Program-made: the position numbers and the translations under genes
The notes under the pieces: generated by a model
What the model was told of the DNA's origin: nothing
What the model saw: only the letters and a program-made list of their open reading frames with translations
Databases searched by the model: none
Assembly: GCA_905221605.1 (NCBI GenBank)
Contig: CAJNDS010002295.1
Span: 2,501-66,500 of the forward strand
DNA length: 64,000 nucleotides
Origin: Symbiodinium natans
Taxonomy: Eukaryota > Sar > Dinophyceae > Suessiales > Symbiodiniaceae
Reading direction: 5' to 3'
In this document: positions 10,386 through 19,899 of the stretch, in pieces
Position numbering within the stretch: the stretch's first letter is position 1
Layout: each line of letters begins with the position of its first letter

Positions 10386-13300
10386 GTTTACCAGGAAACC
10401 TCCCGGGAGTGCTCCATCCCCAGAGTACTTAGTGCAGCGAATGCCCCACAGAGAGTCCCGCTGAATATCCTGCAAGAGTATGCTTGGAGGCCCCTGGAAG
10501 GGCGTCTCCGGGAAAGCAAAACCCTAAACCCTAAACCCCACTAAACCCTAAACTGCTCAGCGAACCTGTCCGAAAGTGGTAGGATTGCTCCATCGGTTTC
10601 CGGTGGGGGGGGGAGGGGAGTTAGTTGGGATGCCAGAAGCCTCCCACCAAACCTCACCCCCAGCACCCGAAGCTCTCAACCCTAAACTCCAAAACCGGCA
10701 TTGTGAACCCTGGGCCTTAGATCCTATGAGCCCTACTAAAACCTTAAACTCCCTAAGCCCTAAACCCTAAACCCTATTACTAAAACCTTAAACCCTACTA
10801 AAACCTTAAACTCTCAACCCTCAACCCATTTGCTCAAGCAGGGCGAGAGCGTGGAAGAGAGCCCTACACCCCACCCTAAGCCACCGGGTTTAGGGTTTAG
10901 GGTTTAGGGTTTGGGGTTTAGGGTTTAAGGTGTAGGGTTTAGGGTTTAGGGTGAGTTTCTAGGGTTTAGGGATGTTGTTTGGGGGAGGGGCTCTTAGAGT
11001 CCCCTCCCCCCGCCCCAGTGGCATTGTTTCCCTTTGCGTTTAGGGTTTAGGGTTTAGGGTTTAGGGTTTAGGGTTTAGGGTTGAGGGTTTAGGGTTTAGG
11101 GTTTCGGGTCTAAGGGTAGTGACATGGTCCCTTGGTATGGGCTCTGACAAGGGGGGAAACCCCATCAAACCTAAAGGACCATACATCAGAACCCTTTGAG
11201 GGAGGTAAGGGACCGTATTAAGGCCCCACGTAACGACCCCTAGACTCTGCCTCTTTCTAAACCCTAAACCCTAAACCCTAAACCCTAAACCCTAAACCCT
11301 AAACCCTAAACCCTAAACCCTAAACCCTAAACCCTAAACCCTAAACCCTAAACCCTAGCGGGGGGCAAGGCCTGGCATGGGCTGCCACGGCAGCGTTGAA
11401 GCTGATGGCATCCAGCCGGAAGAGCAGCCGGCCCATGTCCCTGCGAACGACGGTTTGGGGTTTAGGGTTTAGGGTTTAGGGTTTAGGGTTTGGGGTTTAG
11501 GGTTTGGGGTTTAGGGTTTAGGGTTTAGGGTTTAGGGTGTAGGGTTTAGGGTTTGGGGTTTGGGGGTTTGGGGTTTGGGGTTTTGGGGTTTTGGGGTTTG
11601 GGGCTTGGGTTTTGGGGTTGGGGGGGGTTTGGGGTTTGGGGCTTGGGTTTTGGGGGGGGTTTGGGGGGGTTTGGGGTTTGGGGTTTGGGGTTTGGGGTTT
11701 GGGGTTTGGGGTTTTGGGGTTTGGGGTTTGGGTTTGGGGTTGGGGTTTGGGGGGTTTGGGGTTTGGGGTTTGGGGTTTGGGTTTGGGGTTTGGGGTTTTG
11801 GGGTTTGGGGGTTTGGGGTTGGGGTTTGGGGTTTTGGGGTTTGGGTTTGGGGTTTTTGGGTTTGGGGCTTGGGGTTTGGGGTTTGGGGGTTTGGGGTTTG
11901 GGGGTTTGGGGTTTGGGGTTTGGGGTTTGGGGGTTTGGGGTTTGGGGTTTGGGGTTTTGGGGTTTTGGGGTTTGGGGGTTTTGGGGTTTGGGGTTTGGGG
12001 TTTGGGGTTTTGGGCTTAGGGTTTGGGGTTTGGGGGTTTGGGGTTTGGGGCTTGGGGCTTGGGGCTTAGGGTTTAGGGAACATTCTTAAGGACCAACTGA
12101 ACCCTAAAAGGGTTTTTGGTTCATATACCCTAAGGGAAGTATAGGTAGTACATAGGGAAATGACCCCAATTAATACAAGGGCCCTTAATATGGTCTCTTA
12201 CCTCCAGTAAAGAGCTCTGAAGTATGGGCCCTTGGGTTGTATAGAGTATATAAGGGATATGTAAGGGGTCCCCGTGTAAAGGCCCATACTAAGTGACCAT
12301 GCAACTACCCTTAGCCAAAGAAGCAAGCCCTATGGCAAAAACAACTGTTCCAATATCCCTCACTTGACCTATGAAACTCGAGTCTGCGGCAAGGCTTCTG
12401 GTTGCATTTTGGGGCTTTAAGACTATGACAAAGCCAGGGGTATGGGAGATGAGAGAGGTTGGGTTCAGGGTCGGAAGGATTGGAGGGCTTTTCAGGGCTA
12501 CATCTTATAATATGGGATCCAGAGCATTCCGCTGCTCAAACCCTAAACACTAAGCCCTAAACCTTAAACCCTAAACCCTAAACCAGACTGTGCTGGCGCG
12601 TGCCTCAGCAGCTGCAATGCTCGAGCAGGCTTCCTTGTCAGCTTCAAGCATCCCCCGATGCCTATGGGTTTAGGGTTTAGGGTTTAGGGTTTAGGGTTTA
12701 GGGTTTAGGGTTTAGGGTTTAGGGTTTAGGGTTTTGGATTTAGGGTTTAGGGTATGATCTTAATCTTTACCATGCATAACCCGAATGCCCACAACCGCAG
12801 AAGTCGGCATCCTCCTCGTCAGCCCTCATCATCCCAAAACCCTAAACCCTCAACCCCATAAAAGAAGGCCCCATGCCTGCAGTAACCTACTGGAAAACGT
12901 CTCTGGATCATAACCCCGTTTTGGCCGATTTGGTCGCCAGGCATCTGTGCTGCAAGAAGTCCAGGCTGGACCCTACAGTTTCAACCAATATCCAAACCAG
13001 CTACGCGAAACTTATGTCATTGTAATTGATTTTATGTTGTTTTAATTTGTTTATCTTTATTTCATTTTTTATATTCGTTTATTTTATTTTTACTCTTATT
13101 ATTCTGGCTATCTTTTCATTGTCATTACCATTATCATTACCATTATCATTATCATTATCATTCGTCTTCTTCTTAGTATTATTCTTCTTATTATCATTGT
13201 TACAGTTCTTCTTCTTCTTATTCTTCTTATTCTTCTTCTTCTTCTTCTTCTTCATATATTTTTTTTGGGGGGATGGGGGGCGGGGGGGGGGGGGTGGGGT

Positions 13301-14849
13301 GGGGATAACTAAAATATTTCGGCTTCTTAAAGATTGTCTAGGGGATTGAGGGTAATAAAAATTAAACAGTATGAACCTACCCCTGCTACTAGCGTAGCAA
13401 CTCAAACAACTACATCACCAAACCATTCATGTTGCCATGGAGCCGGGATTCCCGGGGCGGTCACTTTTGCCACCCGACCAATAATGTGACGCCAACATTT
13501 GACCCTAAACGGTGAACCCAAGCATTCCGGATTCCGGTAAGGCCTGAACCCGCACACCCTAAACCCTAAACCCTCAAACCCTAAGCCCTCAAACCCTCAA
13601 ACCCTAAACCCTCAAACCCTAAACCCTCAAAACCTAAAGCCGGACTTAGTGCACCGAAGGTCTCAGCTCCCTGAGCTTGCAGCTCTGCAAGAAGCCTTTC
13701 GGTAAGCTCAACCCCTCAACCTGGGCCTGAAATTGCAGTTTAGATTGCAGTTTAGGGTTCGGGGTTTGGGGCTTGGGGTTTGGGGCTTGGGGTTTGTGAA
13801 TGGAGGTTCAGGTCTTCATTGAGCAAGGAAACATATCCCCTTGAGAGGCTTGTAGCTGGATGTCTTGGGGCTCCGTGCCCTAAACCCTCAACCCGAAACC
13901 CCTAAACACCTAAAGCCCTAAAGCCCTAAACCCCAAACCCCAAACCCTAAACCCTTTAAACCCCTAACTTACCCCTAACCCTAAACCCGAAACCCCTAAA
14001 CACCTAAAGCCCTAAAGCCCTCAACCCCAAACCCAAAAACCCTAAACCCTTAAAACCCCTAAACGCGTGCCGGGCTTCTTCCCCGTCGCGAAGGCACTGA
14101 TGGCCCCGTTGAACAGGACCGCGTCCAGGAGACGCCTTTAGAGGGGCTGAGAGGGTTTAGGATTTAGGGTTTAGGGTTTAGGGAGGGGCTGAGACCCCAA
14201 CATAAGGGCTCTGTAACCCCAAGCCCTAAGCAGTAAACCCTAAACCCTAAAACCCTAAGCCTGAGGCAAGTCACCCCCCGAAACTCAGCCCAAAACGCCC
14301 CCAACAAAAGCCCTCAACTCCTCGGGTCACGAAGCATGCTCAAACCTTTGTCCCTTGGTATGGGTTTAGGGCTTACTTTCTAGGATTCAGGGTTGGGCCC
14401 TTATATGGGGACTCCTAAAAAACAAACCGTTACATACCCTATAGAACCCAGGGGCCCCTTCATCAGAACCCTTTAAAGAAGGTAAGGGAGAAGGTAAGGG
14501 ACGGTATGAAGGGACCATGTAACCACCCTTAGACCAAAGGGGTACGGAACCCCCTAAGACCTTAGACCCTGAAACCCTAAACCTAAACCGGCAGCCCTGT
14601 ACTACCACAATCCCTGTGACTGTCGATGGTCCAGACTTTGAACACTCACTTGTCCAAAACCGCAAGCTTCTTCAAATTAGGGTTAGGGGTTTGGGGTTTA
14701 GGGTTTAGGGTTTAGGGTTTAGGGTTTTAGGGTTTTAGGGTTTAGGGAAGTTGGCTTCTTGGTATACCCAAAACCGTACGACGCAGAGCTCAAAGCGGCT
14801 CACCTCTCCGCGGCGTGCGCGAAGACGTCAAGGGATCCTTCCCAGTTGC
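10226..14849 (-). CDS. PPR protein, six consecutive exons
   Basis: Six GC-rich islands on the - strand splice into one frame: 14849..14804, 14135..14071, 13714..13646, 12661..12604, 11440..11372 and 10295..10226. The protein reads as successive pentatricopeptide repeats, for example [15 protein letters not shown] then [16 protein letters not shown], and [19 protein letters not shown] then [20 protein letters not shown]. Across the last three exons the distance from the first-helix Asn to Trp is exactly 12 and the repeat is 35 residues, as in the family. Donors are GT (first, third) and GC (second, fourth, fifth), mostly after AG; acceptors are AG. Introns are 356-1163 nt and carry telomere-type arrays at or near their ends. 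The second and third exon junctions are less certain. PPR proteins are alpha-helical RNA binders, mostly organellar; the target is unknown. The gene extends beyond both ends. Confidence 0.72.
10386..11107. repeat. Alternating CCCTAAA and TTTAGGG arrays within an intron
   Basis: CCCTAAA-type at 10520-10555 and 10680-10830, TTTAGGG at 10889-10975 and 11037-11108. Lies in the PPR intron 11371-10296. The spacer 10831-10888 could not be joined as an exon. Confidence 0.8.
11108..11245. mobile_element. Inverted-repeat element, family J (TCTAAGGGT)
   Basis: Left end GTCTAAGGGTAGTGACATGG and right end CGTAACGACCCCTAGAC are inverted copies. Relatives at 12177-12317, 14344-14540 and 44471-44607. It sits inside a PPR intron. 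Confidence 0.65.
11259..11545. repeat. CCCTAAA array, exon island, TTTAGGG array
   Basis: About 14 perfect CCCTAAA units at 11259-11356 and TTTAGGG/TTTGGGG from 11453, around the PPR exon 11372-11440. Confidence 0.9.
11546..12080 (+). repeat. TTTGGGG / TTTTGGGG array, G-rich, about 530 bp
   Basis: The TTTAGGG array passes into units of TTTGGGG, TTTTGGGG and TTTGGGGG with almost no A or C. The strand bias and runs of four G predict stable G-quadruplexes. Long ORFs rich in Gly, Phe, Trp and Leu in all three + frames are artefacts of the repeat. It lies in the PPR intron 12603-11441. Confidence 0.95.
12088..12317. mobile_element. Two adjoining elements: family A half and family J copy
   Basis: 12088-12170 has the family A words AAGGACCAACTGAACCC and GGTTCATATACCC. 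12177-12317 has inverted ends of family J (ATGGTCTCTTACC; GACCATGCAACTACCCTTAG). Both lie in the same PPR intron. Confidence 0.55.
12540..12755. repeat. CCCTAAA array, exon island, TTTAGGG array
   Basis: CCCTAAA at 12540-12583 and TTTAGGG at 12666-12755, around the PPR exon 12604-12661. Confidence 0.9.
13020..13310 (+). repeat. Pyrimidine microsatellite and G run
   Basis: TTATCATTA and TTCTTC-type repeats from 13020 to 13258, then T and G homopolymers. The ORFs here are low-complexity artefacts. Confidence 0.9.
13555..14062. repeat. CCCTAAA-type arrays around a PPR exon
   Basis: CCCTAAA/CCCTCAAA at 13555-13635 and 13880-14062, with a short TTTGGGG stretch at 13742-13795. The exon 13646-13714 lies between the first two. 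Confidence 0.8.
14344..14540. mobile_element. Family J-like element with a central insertion
   Basis: Left end CCTTTGTCCCTTGGTATGGG and right end GACCATGTAACCACCCTTAG are inverted relatives of family J. It lies in the PPR intron 14803-14136. Confidence 0.5.
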
Positions 14850-15800
14850 CTGGGCGAAAGGGGAGCGGAGGGGTTGATCCCTAACCCGAAACCCTAAACC
14901 CTACACCCTAAACCCTAAATCCTAAACCCTACACCAGCTAATGTTTCGCTATTTGGGGCTTAGGGCAGGTTTCGCCTCAGGGACGGAAGGATTCGAGCTT
15001 AGGGATCTTGGTTTGGGGTTGGGGGGTTTACGGTTTTGCATACTGGGCGCTTAAGGCAAAACCCCACAAACTCAGCAGCAGGGGACTGGCCTTTCACGAT
15101 TTTTTTTTGGGCTTTGGGGCTGCAGAGGCTCTGACATGATGACAATAGTGAGTGTTTAGGGTTTAGGGCATTAGGGTTTAGAGTTCAGGTTTAGGGTTTG
15201 CGGTTATGAAGTTGCATGGTGAGCTTGATAGGTACGGTGGCCATGTTGATGATGACGAACACGAAGATGATGAACGTTGACAAGAAAAAATGGTGATGGT
15301 GGGGCAGACATGGCGAAACACAAGCAAGACGCAAGAACCCTAAACCCGAAACCTTAAACCGATATCGCAACTTGCTTGACCACCTGACCGGCTTCCGTGT
15401 CCTTATCCTATGGGATCCCGTGGCTCTTTAAACTGTCCTGCCATTCAAATTGTTGGAACCTCCTTGGGCGCAAGGCTTGTGCGAGGCAAAATGCAGAGGA
15501 ACCCCTACGCCCTGAGCCCTAAACCTTCTAAACCCTAAACCCTGAACCCTAACCCATCCTCCTAAGCCTAAACCCTGAACCCTAAACCCTGAGTCCTAAA
15601 CCCTAAAACCTAGACCCTATAACCCCCCTAAACCCTGAGCCCTAAACCCTAAACCATCCTCCTAAGTCCACCACTGCTCTGCTCGCAGATGCTTGCGGCC
15701 GTGCTGTGCACACTCGCCTTCAGCATCGGATGGCTTGCAGACCTAAACCCTAAACCCTAAATACCCTAAACCCTCTCAGAGGCTTATATGCCTTGGGGAG
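14675..15800. other. Arrays and unique DNA within a presumed intron
   Basis: TTTAGGG at 14680-14755, the exon at 14804-14849, CCCTAAA at 14885-14935, degenerate TTTAGGG at 15150-15200, and C-strand arrays at 15505-15660 and 15740-15775. A GC-rich island at 15662-15738 may be another exon but could not be joined. No separate gene seen. Confidence 0.4.
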
Positions 15801-15921
15801 CTAGGCGAGACCCAAAAGTAACCTGGGAATCAAAAAAAGGTGCTTTGTTTTTGGTGTTAATGGGATTATAACGGGACCTACACCCCTCAAAAAGGGAAGA
15901 AGGGCCTACTCTGGGTCCTAG
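15801..15921. mobile_element. Inverted-repeat element, family E (CTAGG...CCTAG)
   Basis: Begins CTAGGCGAGACCC and ends GGGCCTACTCTGGGTCCTAG. The same end (GGGGCCTACTCTGAGGTCC) marks intron 3 of the small gene (35473-35571); another relative is at 51229-51321. Confidence 0.6.
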
Positions 15922-15974
15922 CAGGGTGAAGCTGGGGACCACAAGACCCTGCAAGCTGGTCCAGAGCCCAGAGA

Positions 15975-16145
15975 CCAGGGGTTTAGGGTTTAGGCTTTAG
16001 GGGTTTAGGGGGGCTTTAGGGCTTTAGGGCTTAGGGGTTTAGGGGTTTAGGGGTTTAGGGGTTTAGGGGTTTAGGGCTCTCAGGTTTAGGGCTTTAGGGT
16101 TTAGTTTTTTTTTTGGCTTTAGGGTTTTCGGGGTTTAGGGTTTCG
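15975..16145. repeat. Degenerate TTTAGGGG array
   Basis: GGTTTAGGGG and GGCTTTAGGG units with a T run in the middle. Confidence 0.85.
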
Positions 16146-17414
16146 GGTAAAGTTGAACTTAGATAATGGAATGTCCAAATATTGACTCATCAAACATTGT
16201 GGTTTGCCGAATTACTGAAAACTCGAGATGTTGAACTCGACTGAATCATTGCAATCTCTTGAAATATATTGAGGTATATTGCATACATTGCTATGCAAGA
16301 AACCGTTTAAAAACACACATTCGGACATATTGAAGTATTGCAACATGTATATGTATGTATCTGTCGTCCCCCCCCCCCCCCCCCGCCGCCCCAATTGGAC
16401 CAACCGCGAATGGAAAAATGCACGAAAACTCATAAAACAAAAAAACTCAAACTTCCTTTTTGCACTTACTCCCGTTTATTTATCTTCTTGCACTTCCTTT
16501 TTGGGATATATTTGCACGTATTTGAATTTGCATGCACTTGCCCGGCCCACTGTGTGCTTTTCTACGCTTATCCCAAGCATAGAAAAAGGCAAATCGAACA
16601 TCCAAAGGTCCAAAAACCCAACCTTTCCGAGCTTCTCCAGGAAACTTTGGATTTTGGATGTTTTGGTTTTAGGGTTGTGGGATTTTGAGGAGTTTTCATA
16701 TTCGAGGTTAGTCTAAGTGCATTCTCCTTTTTTCTCACTTATAAGAGGGCGACCTTTGGCCAAGGGTCAACACTGATAGCCAAAGCCCAGAGTATTGCGG
16801 GCTGCCACGACAAACCCCCACGGCAAAACTACACCGGCGGGCTGTAGAAGCAGCCCAGTGGGATTGTGGGATTCTGGGGCACGAGCCTAATCTTCACGGA
16901 GAGGGGCAGTGTTGGGAAGGGGGTTTGGGACTGAAATTTGGGGGTTGTGAGATTGTGGAGTTTGAAAAGGGTCTTAAGGAAACAGGAATTTGGAGATTGA
17001 ACAGTTGAAAACATAAAGCCAGGAATTGGTGTCAGCTCTACGATTCTAAAAATCAAATTCTGGAGTAGTAGAGCAAACTTAAGTGTTTTAGAAAGAGTCT
17101 CATTTCAATTATTCGAACTAGTTCAGTTATCCACCTTCTTCTTCGACTCAAGCTAACTTTTAAATGGTTGGAACCCTGGATCCAGAGTTATCGGAATCGG
17201 GACATTTCACACCAGTCAATTTGTGTAAATATTTAACGATAGAACTTTATTCCAAGGGAATTTTACCAATTAGGGGCTATGTTGGGGGTCCCCTCTTTTC
17301 GCAAACCCCTACATGATCCCTGAACGAGGGCGCCCAAACATGGCGTGGGTTTTGGAGCAACAGCCCAGTTTTAACGTCAACTTACTAGTGTTGGGGATCT
17401 AGTGTTGGGGAGTG
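16146..17414. other. AT-richer unique DNA, no gene recognised
   Basis: A C run at 16371-16385 and short ORFs (for example 16279-16716 +) without motifs. It lies between presumed PPR exons, so is probably intronic. Confidence 0.3.
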
Positions 17415-17516
17415 TAACTTGGGATGTTCCCCCTTACACTAATTAACAGTCCTTAAGAGGACTATGATACTATACCCTGCTCCCCAGGACTGTTTTTTTA
17501 AGGGGTAACATCCCAA
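17415..17516. mobile_element. Inverted-repeat element, family H, with AGTG duplication
   Basis: Inner ends TAACTTGGGATGTTCCCCC and GGGGTAACATCCCAA are inverted copies. AGTG flanks both sides (17411-17414 and 17517-17520), a 4-bp target-site duplication. Confidence 0.75.
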
Positions 17517-17796
17517 AGTGCAATATTCGTGGGAGAATTCGAGACAGCCCGCGCATTTCAAACAATAAAATAGCCTGTGAGAGCGTAGCCGTAGCCACAA
17601 CGCCGCAAAATAACAGTGCCTGTCTGTTTGGTAGGGTTCTCGGCAGAACCGAAAAGACACCAAGAACCCGATAGCCCGAGGCCAGCTCCTCAACACCGAA
17701 ACCCCAAACCCTAAACCCTAAACCCCAAACTCTAAACCCTAAACCCTACATCCCAAAAAGCCTATAAGGACCGAAGACCCTAAACACCCCAAAAAC

Positions 17797-18513
17797 CCTT
17801 CGGCGCAGCCTCTGAGTCCATACCCCGACGGTCAACCTCTCTGAGCAAGTGGCGCAGGGTTAAGGGTTTAGGGTTTAGGGTTTAGGGTTTTGGGATATTT
17901 TATCTATTTGCTTTTTGTGATTGAGGGTTTCGGTTCCCTAGGTACCAACGACACAAGATTATGTTGGTGTAGTATCAGTGAGTACAGCCGATATCTATTC
18001 TTCAGATTTGGGTTCATGGGTTCGTCTATGTAAAGTCTGCGTGGCACACAAGGTTAGGAAGCCTCAGTGGGTACGAGGGGAGGATCGGAGCTTTCCTTGG
18101 ACACAACCCTGTCAACCACTCGAAGCTGCAACCTTAAACCCTGCATGATACAATGAGTGGGCTCGAACTCCTGGACCTGACCACAAAAGTAGCAGGTGAT
18201 TGGGGACCCAGGTAAGCGTTAACCCCCAGAAACCCTCACGTTCCAACACCCTAAAGTGTACCAACACCCTAAAACTCCGAAGGGTCGTGGGGTTGACCGC
18301 CCCCCCATCCAAACCAATAAAATGGCGCTACACATCCGAAGCCCGTAGTCTTTGAAAACAAAAGCGTCTTCAAGCAAACCTAAACCCTATAAACCCTAAA
18401 CCCTAAGCCCTAAGCCCTAAACCCTAAACCCTAACCGAAGCCCAAACCCTCACCCCCACCCCCCGCCCCCGCCCAGACCTCGAGAAGGTGGACGATGGCC
18501 CGATTCCAGGCGT
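17797..18513 (-). CDS. PPR-like exons, middle part (2 candidate exons)
   Basis: Island 18513..18479 on the - strand follows CCAG and reads DAWNRAIVHLLE once joined to the last base of the 27.4 kb exon. WNRAI is the usual start of a PPR first helix, and the donor is GAG|GTCTGG. Island about 17836..17797 (VDRRGMDSEAAPK) follows AGAGAG and runs into GTTTTTGGGG. Its phases fit both neighbours, but it adds residues beyond normal PPR spacing, so it is doubtful. Both islands are bounded by CCCTAAA on the + strand left side and TTTAGGG on the right. The copia element lies in the intron just upstream. Confidence 0.45.
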
Positions 18514-19130
18514 CTGGACAGCAGTAACAGCCAGGCCAGGCTTGGAAAAAGGTTTCGGTGTAGGCTTAAGGGTCTAGGGTTTAGGGTTTCGGGTTCAACC
18601 CTGCAAGCCGGCAGGCTCGAAAATGACTCTTTGGGCAGCGTCAGGTTTAGTTTATAGGAGCGTCAAAGAGCCCCAAGTGAGGGTTCGCTTGTCCAGATTC
18701 GAAAACACTATATAGGGTTTCGGGTTTAGGGCTTTTCTTTTTGAAAGAATGGAGTGGCTTGACGTGCACGTCAAAAAGGGGGCCTGAAGAAATGCTGCCC
18801 GAAAGCACATTCCCTACTTCTGAGGGCGCGAGGACAAGCCTACACAAGGGAAGTCCAAAACTTGCAGACACGCTCAAAGGAATCCCATCTCACAAGCAAG
18901 CGAGCGCGCGTGCGTGTGTGGCCCTGGCGAAACTCTTCAAGAAAGCACCTTCCCTACTTCTGAGGGCGGCGCGTGGACAAACCAACACAAGGGAGCGCAA
19001 CACATGCCGACATGCTCATGGGTTTAGGGAAAACAGAAAATCCCGAACCCTTAAACTCCTAAGCCCTAAGCCCTCGCAAGCCCTAAAACCCTAAGCTCTT
19101 GCAAACCCCAAACCCTAAAAACCCCAAACC
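18514..19130. other. Unique DNA ending in CCCCAAA/CCCTAAA repeats
   Basis: A short TTTAGGG array at 18570-18592, then unique DNA with a local direct repeat (AAGCACCTTCCCTACTTCTG at 18940 resembles a copy near 18803). A degenerate C-strand array at 19050-19135 is the left flank of the retroelement. No gene seen. Confidence 0.4.
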
Positions 19131-19135
19131 CCAAA

Positions 19136-19247
19136 TGAAAATCTCTTTTCTACGCTCAACTGGGAATCTTGAGAGTTAGATGCATCGGCATATATACACT
19201 GTACACTATACAACTGCATGACCTAGATTAGGCGGTACAATTTTGCA
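19136..19247 (-). repeat. 3' LTR (112 bp)
   Basis: Begins TG and ends CA. Identical base for base to the other LTR at 26846-26957. Very short for a copia LTR, which is usually several hundred bp. Confidence 0.95.
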
Positions 19248-19255
19248 CCCCTTCT
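19248..19255 (-). promoter_or_regulatory. Polypurine tract
   Basis: AGAAGGGG on the - strand lies directly upstream of the 3' LTR, the place where plus-strand DNA synthesis is primed. Confidence 0.75.
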
Positions 19256-19371
19256 AGTGCGCAGAAATGCCTTCTAAGCACTATACTTTCTCTTCTGCTA
19301 TGTGCGGAGTGAAACTTCTCTGGTATTGGGCTCATTCTCACGCCTAGGTAGCGGAGTCTGGCCAGGGACCT

Positions 19372-19899
19372 TTACAAGAGGAGTTCCTTGTGCCCGCGGC
19401 TCTTTTCAGAGCTCAGTTGAACACCGAGTGTCTTCAGATGCTTCCTCAGCGTTGGTCCTCCTACGCTCTTCGTGAGGATATCTGAACAGTTCTTCTCCCC
19501 AAGCACTTTATGGATCCTCAAGTGGTCTGCTGCCACGCGTTCTTGCAACCACAAGTACCTTGTTTGTACGTGGCGAGCTTTTCCCAGGCCTATCCGGCTC
19601 CCTTGGCCTTTGGCTGCGTTGGAGTCCGTCTCCAAGACAACCTCCAGCTCGCAGCTCCAATCTTCTAACAGGGACTGGATCCCAAGTCCAGTCGAACCTG
19701 CCTTCACTAAGGCGTAGTATTCTGACTCCCCTGTCGATAGGGCAATCGTCGACTGCACGTTTGACGAGTGCTTTATGGGATGCTGGCCATAGAACGCGAT
19801 CATACCCGTGGTGCTCCGTCTCGTAACGGCGTCACCTGCATGGTCCGCATCTACTTGGATACGGAGCTTGGTTGGTTCTCGCTGTTGTTCATAAACCAC
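19372..19899 (-). CDS. Copia RNase H, in a shifted frame
   Basis: About 175 codons in the -1 frame relative to pol; the first codon shown, GTG, is not a real start. Motifs of copia RNase H are present: VDADHAGD (about residues 16-23), STGESEYYA (55-63), TDSNAAKG (91-98) and KARHVQTRYLWLQE. RNase H removes the RNA strand of the RNA/DNA hybrid. It should be the C-terminal part of the polyprotein, but the pol frame stops at 19851. The change of frame falls near 19897-19910. No typical slippery heptamer is visible there, so a one-base deletion (or a sequencing error) is more likely than programmed frameshifting. Translation ends shortly before the polypurine tract. Confidence 0.85.
   Translation of the reverse strand: MVYEQQREPTKLRIQVDADHAGDAVTRRSTTGMIAFYGQHPIKHSSNVQSTIALSTGESEYYALVKAGSTGLGIQSLLEDWSCELEVVLETDSNAAKGQGSRIGLGKARHVQTRYLWLQERVAADHLRIHKVLGEKNCSDILTKSVGGPTLRKHLKTLGVQLSSEKSRGHKELLL

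Noticed and set aside
11553-12089. Three long Gly/Phe/Trp/Leu ORFs
   Set aside because: They are frames of a TTTGGGG repeat and exist in all three frames at once.
13026-13405. Phe/Leu-rich and Asn/Asp-rich ORFs on both strands
   Set aside because: Generated by a pyrimidine microsatellite.
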